NCBI GenBank assembly: GCA_015039315.1
Contig: WIDE01000022.1
Coordinates: 203,968-267,967, forward strand
From: Clavulina sp. PMI_390
Lineage: Eukaryota > Basidiomycota > Agaricomycetes > Cantharellales > Hydnaceae
Reading direction: 5' to 3'
DNA: 64,000 nt
A program made the translations under genes and the position numbers. Below are positions 57,671 to 64,000 of the stretch, one piece after another. The notes beneath the pieces were generated by a model. It ran no database searches. It saw only the letters and a program-made list of their open reading frames with translations, and had not been told where the DNA came from. The number at the start of each line of letters is the position of its first letter. Positions within the stretch are counted from its first letter, which is position 1.

Positions 57671-58157
57671 GATTGCCGTTTCGCCAAACTCCAACTATTG
57701 TAATACGCACATGCAGCCGTTCCTAATGGCAAGACAAGCATATCAAGGTGTTAGAGCCACTGTTTCTTGCTAGTTCAAGCCACAACAGGAATTGCCATCA
57801 CATACGTTATGCCAAGCACGACGACCAATTCGCGTCTAGTGTGAGCGCTCCTCGATGTCTGTCACGGCAAGTGTGAGTCACGTACCGGCTCTGTGGCAGT
57901 GCCGGTCGGTGCTTTGGTAATCAGGGTGGATGGCTGTGCTGGCCTAATTTGGCGAACGTGCGTAGGACGGAGAACATGGGCTAACACCGAAAGTACTTTC
58001 ATCCAATGATTCTCACACTTGTTTGACAAGCGGTTTCTCTGAGCAAAAAGGCTTCCAGAAGCAAAGTTTGAAGTGACGGGTCACAACTGCAAGGGTCACG
58101 TGGAGACGTCACACTCATCTCTAAGCGCCACTCTACCCACCTCCTTCACCCTCAAAA
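57671..58157. promoter_or_regulatory. Divergent promoter region, cyclin / RPL12
   Basis: 487 bp between divergent starts. CACGTG near 58098 and GACGTCAC near 58107 lie 45-60 bp upstream of the RPL12 ATG. Confidence 0.45.
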
Positions 58158-58935
58158 ATGGCCCCAAAGGTATGATATTTCTTGGGTTATGATGCTTTGA
58201 TTCGTGCTGATATGCTTTATTCGGTCTAGCTCGTATGTTTCTCCCGAACCGCGACTCTGCAGCGCCGATGAATTCTGACTGAAGTTAACATCCTTAGGAC
58301 CCCAATGAAGTGAAGATCATCTACCTCCGTGCCACCGGTGGTGAAGTCGGTGCTTCATCTGCTCTGGCCCCCAAAATCGGCCCTCTTGGTCTCGTGCGTC
58401 TGCGTCAAAATTGTCATGAAGAATTGCTCGATCTGACTGGCTATATGTCCTCGATCGCTCGTTCACTTTCTATAGTCCCCCAAGAAGGTCGGAGAAGATA
58501 TCGCAAAGGCGACTGGTGACTGGAAGGGTCTGCGAGTGACCGTCCAGCTGCGGATTCAGAACCGTCAGGCTACCGTCTCCGTTGTCCCCTCTGCTTCTTC
58601 GCTGGTCATCAAGGCTCTCAAGGGTACGTCCCATCTATTCGTCTAAAACTTCAACCATCCATTGATCGATTCTATTCTCCTAATTGGAATGATTAGAGCC
58701 TCCCCGTGACAGGAAAAAGGAGAAGAACATCAAGCACTCTGGCAACATTCCCTTTGACGAAATCATCTCCATTGCCCGTATCCTCAAGCCCAAGTCGCTC
58801 GCAAAGGAGCTTTCGGGTTGCGTGAAGGAGGTTCTGGGGACATGCCAGTCCGTTGGGTGCACTGTTGATGGCAAGCCACCGCACGACATCATCGAGGCAG
58901 TAGATGCAGGTGAAATCGACGTCCCTTCAGAGTAG
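58158..58935 (+). CDS. RPL12: 60S ribosomal protein L12 (uL11)
   Basis: Five exons: 58158-58169, 58230-58232, 58298-58393, 58476-58623 and 58697-58935, giving 165 aa, exactly the length of yeast and human L12. It forms the base of the ribosomal P-stalk near the GTPase centre. Marks are [92 protein letters not shown] and [16 protein letters not shown]. The 12-nt first exon codes MAPK. A 3-nt exon (CTC, Leu) bounded by AG and GTATGT supplies residue 5, which is Phe in yeast and human. The protein is otherwise one residue short. Confidence 0.94.
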
Positions 58936-59210
58936 TATGCTCATATGCTATGCAATCTTTTGTTGTCACATCACTTCCATTGGCCCGCATTCATCTGTTC
59001 TCATTCTCCTCACCGTGTTCTATGATATATCATGCACTTGCTACTGCATGCCATCCCCTGCCTGTTTGATTGAGGTTTCGTCTGGCCGTAAGATTCGTGT
59101 GTGCGTTGAAAGTCATGCAATCAGTATCTCTTCCCGACTGGCCTGTTCGATGCGGGCACTAAACTGTATTCTACTCGTCTAAGCAGTTAGGATGTGGACC
59201 CCCATCGACA

Positions 59211-61769
59211 CTAATCCACTATTATCTCGATATCCTCCATGACTACGTCCTCTGCCTCACTCCTTCCTTTATCCCAACCCGCAGCTTTTTCCGCTTCATA
59301 CGCAGCAAGTACGTCTCCCCACTTTCTCTCCACTTCATCCTTCATCCCTTTCGCTGAAGCGAGCGCCGTCCGAATCACAGTCGATGCAGCCGCTCCATCA
59401 TCCGCCGTCCGCAGAAGCCATTCTGCGTATCGCAACCCCGCAGCTGCAGCCTGGACAGGGTCACTAGTAGAGGCATGTTTCGAGGGCACTAGCACAGACG
59501 AATCGCGCCAGCGGGTATAAATGAGCTCAAGCACCGCGCGCACACCAGGGAGCTCGAGCGCCTTTAAGCGATCTACCTCGGCATCCTGCTCCTGCTGGTC
59601 ATCGCTTTCTGAAGAGCTTGGCGAGCTAGAGTCGAAGATTGACGCTTCAAGGTCGAAGGCGTCGCTCCAGAATTGGGCGCTGGGTCGAATCTTGCCGCTG
59701 GCGAGCAGGCGGGCCAAATCGTCGTAGCGAGGGTACGATTTTATCGCTTTGGAACCTTTAGTCTTGGTTACTGTGGGAGATATGGCACTCAGGGAGGGAT
59801 GGGTGATTGAAAGATATCGGATGATCACAGCGTCGTGGAGCCGGGTTGACTCTGACGCTTGAGAGGAGAGGAAGAGTTCCTGTAGCGGTCAAACAATAAC
59901 CATCGTCAGAAGTCTACAGGTGGGGACATTATTGTGGATCTCACATCGAAGAAAGCTCTTCTTTGATCTTCTAGTTCGGGGATGAGGTTTGGCCCTTGGG
60001 ACTGATCGTCACCTGATAAAGGCAGACCCCATAGCCACAACGCCTGACGGTCCGCTATTGATCCTGTTGCCCTTTGCCTTGCTTCAGCCCACAACCGAGC
60101 CAGCCCTGCTTGCTTACCGTCATCAGCGGCCCCCGTCGATTCAAGGTGCATCCTAGCGGCCCATACGCGGGCGTCGGTACCAGCAGGAGAATACTTTTTG
60201 GACGTTGTGAATTTTTGGGCAAGTTTTATCGCTTTCGCGGCAGTGAACAGCGATGGGGATAAGGATGCAAGATTGATGATCACAATAAGGAGTCTAGGGG
60301 AGATGATTGTGGAGGGGAGTTTGGATGGAAGCGATTGAATGGATAATTGGAGGAATTGGCGCTGCGAACAACCAACAAGATGGTCATGTCATTAGCTTGA
60401 CTGCGACAAAAGCACGCGAGATCACACATACGATATTTTCTTCATCAAGCTTCATGCACAACTCTTCCACCCATGAAGCATAGGACTCTGCCAGTTCTCT
60501 TCGCATAGAATCGCTTCCTGAGGATGCTGATATGCTCTGAACAAGCTCATCATTCGCCCTGCTGATCGCATCAACAAGCTCATCCCCTTCCAGATCATCA
60601 GTCAGTTGCCTGGTGGCATGCAAGTATCGCGCCGCGGCACTGTTAGGAAGATGTTGCGTAAGATGAGCATGTAGGGAGTCAAGGAGGGATGTTCGCAAGT
60701 CGGCAGGAATAGGGAATGATGTAAGAAGAGACTGGAGCGATGTGAAAAGTTCCATAGTAGGTAAAGCTGGGCGAGGAACGATCAGGTCCATACTCTCATC
60801 AAGCTAGCCTCAAATTCACAGAAGGACACACCTTTGATAGCACTAGCCATCACAGCTTTGACGATGGCACCTTGCATAACCTGCTGCCTCGAATCATCAT
60901 TCTCATCGTCGGGCTCTGCCGCAGGATCGAGTTTCGCCTTGCCCTTACTCGTAGCCGAGGCAGCATCGATACCCAGGACGGCCCATCGTCTACGAAGCGT
61001 TTCGACGTAGGTGAGCTCCATTTTTACGTACTCAGTCCACAGCTCGAGACTCGTGTTGTTTATCCGTAACCCGCGTTGGAGGAGAGAGCGGGCTGCAGAA
61101 GGAGAGAATTGATCGAGTTCGTGAGCAGAGGCGAGGATGAAGAGAGGGGGTGAGGTGGGGTGAAGTTGCAGAGCTCTGGTGGTCCGTGGCGAGTAAGATC
61201 GCAATGTAAAAGTAGCAGAAGATTTTGGCAGACTCACCGGGCACATATACGACTTGCAAGACCTTTGGCTCCTTCTTTCTTGGCAAGCTGAATATACTGA
61301 ACCCACAACCCCAGATCGTTCTTGAACTTGGCGACAGCGCGCTCAAAGAGGAAGAACTGTTTTCGGATCAGAGCATAGTCTGATATTGATGGGGGTCCGT
61401 CCTTCAAGTCTAGCAAAAGTAAAAGCGACCCCACATATGAGCATGTGTCTGCAAACCCGATAGAGCGCTGGGTGGCACTCACTTAGACGTTTCACTCGTT
61501 TTCTCCGAAGTGCCTCAAGACCCATTTCGTATGCAATATATTTCAGATAGTCCGATTTGCGTGCTATCCTGCGTACAAGAGCAGCCTCAAAGTTTGCTCG
61601 TTTCTTGACAATCTGTCGGACCTCATCCTAAAGGAATGCAAAGAAAAAAGTTTTATGATGGGTCTCAAACTACAGAAACATCCACTCCAACCTTTGAAAA
61701 AATCTTTTTCTCTATAAAGTCCTTGAGTTCAGGAAGAGAACGCTCCTGGATGTAGTGAGCTCGCTCCAT
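59211..61769 (-). CDS. UTP6: U3 snoRNA-associated protein 6 (SSU processome)
   Basis: Seven exons: 61692-61769, 61483-61627, 61238-61409, 60832-61175, 60432-60766, 59945-60361 and 59211-59879, giving 719 aa. UTP6 is a HAT-repeat subunit of the UTP-B complex needed for 18S rRNA processing in the nucleolus. The N-terminus (MERAHYIQERSLPELKDFIE, KDEVRQIVKKRANFEAALVR, KSDYLKYIAYEMGLEALRRKR) is diagnostic. It is followed by HAT units such as FERAVAKFKNDLGLWVQYI and SLLQRGLRINNTSLELWTEY. The C-terminal half is more variable, with helical HAT-like repeats ending in an acidic tail (DVVMEDIEIIVD). The intron between exons 4 and 5 (60767-60831) was chosen because it joins SAIK to ALPTMELFTSLQ, the family continuation. 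It is head to head with the next gene, 68 bp apart. Confidence 0.92.
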
Positions 61770-61837
61770 TGTCCGCGAGCGTGGGACGGGATGAGATAAT
61801 CACCGGTGACTCCCTCGTGTGACGGCCAACTCAAACT
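61770..61837. promoter_or_regulatory. 68-bp bidirectional promoter, UTP6 / Ser-rich protein
   Basis: The shortest divergent spacing in the window; both transcripts must start here or inside it. Confidence 0.6.
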
Positions 61838-63502
61838 ATGCCAGGCGCCGCGATGGCAGCGACAAAACACAACCAGTTCTCAAAGCAGCACAGGAACTCC
61901 TCAAAGCTCTCGCTGAATTCTAGATCGAATAGTTCGTCCAAGCTACACCAGGGCAACGCCCCTAACTTTGCATTCACCGCCCTCAAGGCCGCCGATGTTC
62001 AGACACCCAAGAGGGTTGACTCGTCCCAGACAATCCGCACTGAGAAGAGCGTCGGTGGCGGCCATTCGAGTCGAGAAAGGCCAAATTCAGTGCGTGCCAT
62101 CATCTATCCTACGCATTAGCTTCTATCTTCACTGACCGCGCGTTATCACCGTAATTAGCGGCCAGCGTTAGCAACCCGACACAGCTCACGCCAGGGACCA
62201 CAAGTGGCGCCCAAGAAACCCAAATTTGCGATGCACGCAGATGTGCAGGATGCCAGATCCGCTGCTGCGGATGCGTCCTCAGACTCATATGAAGATGTCG
62301 AAGACGATGACGAGAACTGGGTCTCAAGTGGTGTTGCTACTCCCGACGACCGCGAGGAGGCTGAGCCTGGACACAAGACACCCCATTTAAGACCTCCGCC
62401 TGAATTATCAGCTCACAATGAGCCCACTCCTCTGGTCTCAAGACAACCTCTACCCTCGCACAGGGATCTTATTGCAGGGCCAAGCTCTGTCCCTACGTAT
62501 GACTCAAACGCTCTGGAACAACGACATGCGGACCCAGAAGAGGAAGACGAGTTTGATTATCGCCCTCGTGCTGGTGGTTATAAGACTGCGCCATCATCAC
62601 GGCCTCCCTCAGTCCATTCGCGCTATGGACCTGGTCGCCCATCTCTCGTTCGGACAGCAAGTTTTGCACCTGTCCTCAATACTGCTGCACCGCCTCTCAT
62701 GACCACCTCCATCGCGAACGCTCAAATCACAAGTACAAATCCCCCCGAGGTCCAGGAGGAGGTCCTCACCCCTCCCGGCATTGAGAGTCCAATCCATTAT
62801 CGCGACTCCTGGGGCGGGACAGGACCAATCCGAGCCTCTCCCCCAGACTCTCCGATGTCGGCTCGGATGTCCCAAGCCTCGCAGAGCCAGTTTTTGCCTT
62901 CAAGAACAGACGCTTCGGGCTCATCCACTTCACACTTCCGTCCTGGGATGGTCCGTATGTCGACAGCGTCATCCGTAGCAACTGTCCCAGCCACTCGGTC
63001 CTACCTCGTTCCCAATGCGACGAATTCAGGGACAGAAGCTATGGACGCCCTGAACCACAGCGGCCCCCGAACCCGAAAGACTTCGACATTCAGTATGGCC
63101 TCAGGCACACTGGGAGCTGTCACGTCCAGTGTCGCAGGCCTGTTTTCCAGAGGCTCCATCCCTAGTGTAGGATCATCGCTCAATCCCGAAGCACACCACT
63201 CTCCATCCCACATTCATCATCCTCACCATCCTCGTAGTGCAGCCATCTCATCCCTCCAAGCCAACTCCAAACACCGGGAACAGCCCCTACAATTGACGTC
63301 GCACTTCCCACCTGAATCGCAGCTGGCGCACGTGAAGTCCGGAGGCATGCCAGGCGCCGGACAAATAGCATTTAGCCTGCTGCCTCCACCGTATATGGCT
63401 GCACACATGGCGGTGCGCACATACGAGGCGCCCCTTCAGGACGCCTATACAAGAGTCGTGGTCGGCCGTCCTCGCCCTACCCTGGGCATGACTACCAAGT
63501 AG
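61838..63502 (+). CDS. Ser/Pro-rich protein of unknown function
   Basis: Two exons, 61838-62089 and 62159-63502, giving 531 aa. I do not recognise a named family. The N-terminal 80 residues are basic and Ser/Asn-rich with a short FAFTALKAADVQTPKR patch. An acidic DSYEDVEDDDENWVSSG segment follows near residue 115. The middle is disordered with many Ser-Pro sites and a His-rich run near residue 430 (SHIHHPHHPR). The last ~60 residues (QIAFSLLPPPYMAAHMAVRT onward, ending VVVGRPRPTLGMTTK) look more ordered and could be the conserved part. There is no signal peptide or membrane segment. Its sharing of a tiny promoter with UTP6 may mean co-regulation with ribosome biogenesis; that is inference. 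Confidence 0.8.
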
Positions 63503-64000
63503 CTCCCTCATCTCGCTCTCATCCAATCATCCACTCTTTTTTTGTTTTCCCATCGGACTCTATCTCAACACACATATTCTTGCTGCCCCAATCATTGGTA
63601 ATAACTTATCATACTTCCCTCATTCTCATGTTGTTTTCACTATTCTTCATCTCAACACATTCAAAGCATCCATTGCCTCGCCAAACTCAAGCTCCGTATG
63701 CCATTCATCTGCTTCCTGAATTTCCATTCCATCATTCAAGGCACGAGGTGTATTTGCCTGCACTCTGCCTATAATGTGTAGCATTACAGTAGCGACCCTA
63801 GTTGTACGGAAGTGAAACATTGTTTTCTATCATCCGCCTAAAGACTAGCCGTCACAAATGTTGGTAGAATTGTGATCTCCGCAGCACAGCACTTATCATG
63901 CTGAACGAATCTCTAGGTCTCACACCAATGGCCATTAAGCACGATATCGTATTATAAAGCGACAAATGGTAAAAACACTACTAATCGTCGTGATGGTCGT
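63503..64000. other. 3' flank to the window end
   Basis: Probable 3' UTR (pyrimidine-rich) of the preceding gene, then unassigned sequence. No further gene is seen. Confidence 0.5.

Noticed and set aside
58170..58297. Box C/D snoRNA in RPL12 introns
   Set aside because: TGATG- and CTGA-like words are present but only ~15 nt apart, too close for a snoRNA.
60781..60838. Apparent 26-28-nt intron or read-through (VSFCEFE reading) in UTP6
   Set aside because: Too short for an intron. A 65-nt intron with GTGTGT donor and CAG acceptor joins family-conserved residues instead.
1..64000. Transposons, LTRs, CRISPR arrays, biosynthetic clusters
   Set aside because: No transposase, reverse transcriptase, long terminal repeats, regular repeat-spacer pattern or backbone synthase genes were seen.
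1..64000. CACGTG as a general special signal
   Set aside because: About a dozen copies occur, close to chance expectation for 64 kb; only the promoter positions at the F-box genes were kept as a weak finding.

Overview
This is nuclear DNA of a filamentous basidiomycete. Genes carry many short GT-AG introns (mostly 50-75 nt), and the protein families are typical of Agaricomycetes: Zn2Cys6 regulator, CFEM wall protein, signal-peptide-less GH18 chitinase, ACS-family MFS permease, and an expanded F-box family. On general look only, a Ceratobasidiaceae/Rhizoctonia-like genome is plausible; nothing here proves the genus. Splice models were built by hand. Each complete model keeps frame through every junction and ends at a stop; the dehydrogenase is interrupted by an N gap.

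Layout. 1-354: 5' part of an F-box gene (-). 494-573: tRNA-Gly. 992-3870: MFS anion:cation symporter (-). 5231-6979: TAF12 (-). 7304-7383: tRNA-Glu. 7688-9725: F-box gene (+). 9726-13339: gene-poor, with a decayed F-box scrap and a second tRNA-Gly. 13340-14925: C2H2 zinc-finger protein (-). 15952-17658: GH18 chitinase (-). 19208-21286: glutaryl-CoA dehydrogenase (+), with an assembly gap. 21542-24392: GTPBP1-like GTPase (+). 24773-26747: F-box gene (+). 26797-30096: DNA ligase I (-), head to head with prolidase 30215-32458 (+). 33153-37318: Zn2Cys6 transcription factor (-). 38888-42450: Pro/Ser-rich protein of unknown function (+). 42754-44661: F-box gene (+). 45230-45972: CFEM GPI-anchored protein (-). 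46766-47833: F-box pseudogene (+). 48264-50207: F-box gene (+). 50827-51634: small secreted protein (-). 52743-54925: CNT nucleoside transporter (-). 56145-57670: PHO80-like cyclin (-). 58158-58935: ribosomal protein L12 (+). 59211-61769: UTP6 (-), head to head with a Ser-rich unknown protein 61838-63502 (+).

How the parts relate. Most genes are unrelated housekeeping loci (transcription, replication, ribosome biogenesis, lysine/tryptophan catabolism, transport). The unusual component is the dispersed F-box family: four intact genes, one partial gene at the edge, one pseudogene and one possible scrap. The intact copies share a four-exon plan with the same intron phases, so they are one lineage spread by duplication between conserved genes; the last two are a recent tandem pair. 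Other notable points are very small exons (3 nt in RPL12, 7 nt in the chitinase, 14 nt in the permease), three GC-AG introns, and a pair of tRNA-Gly genes differing only by a 10-nt intron.
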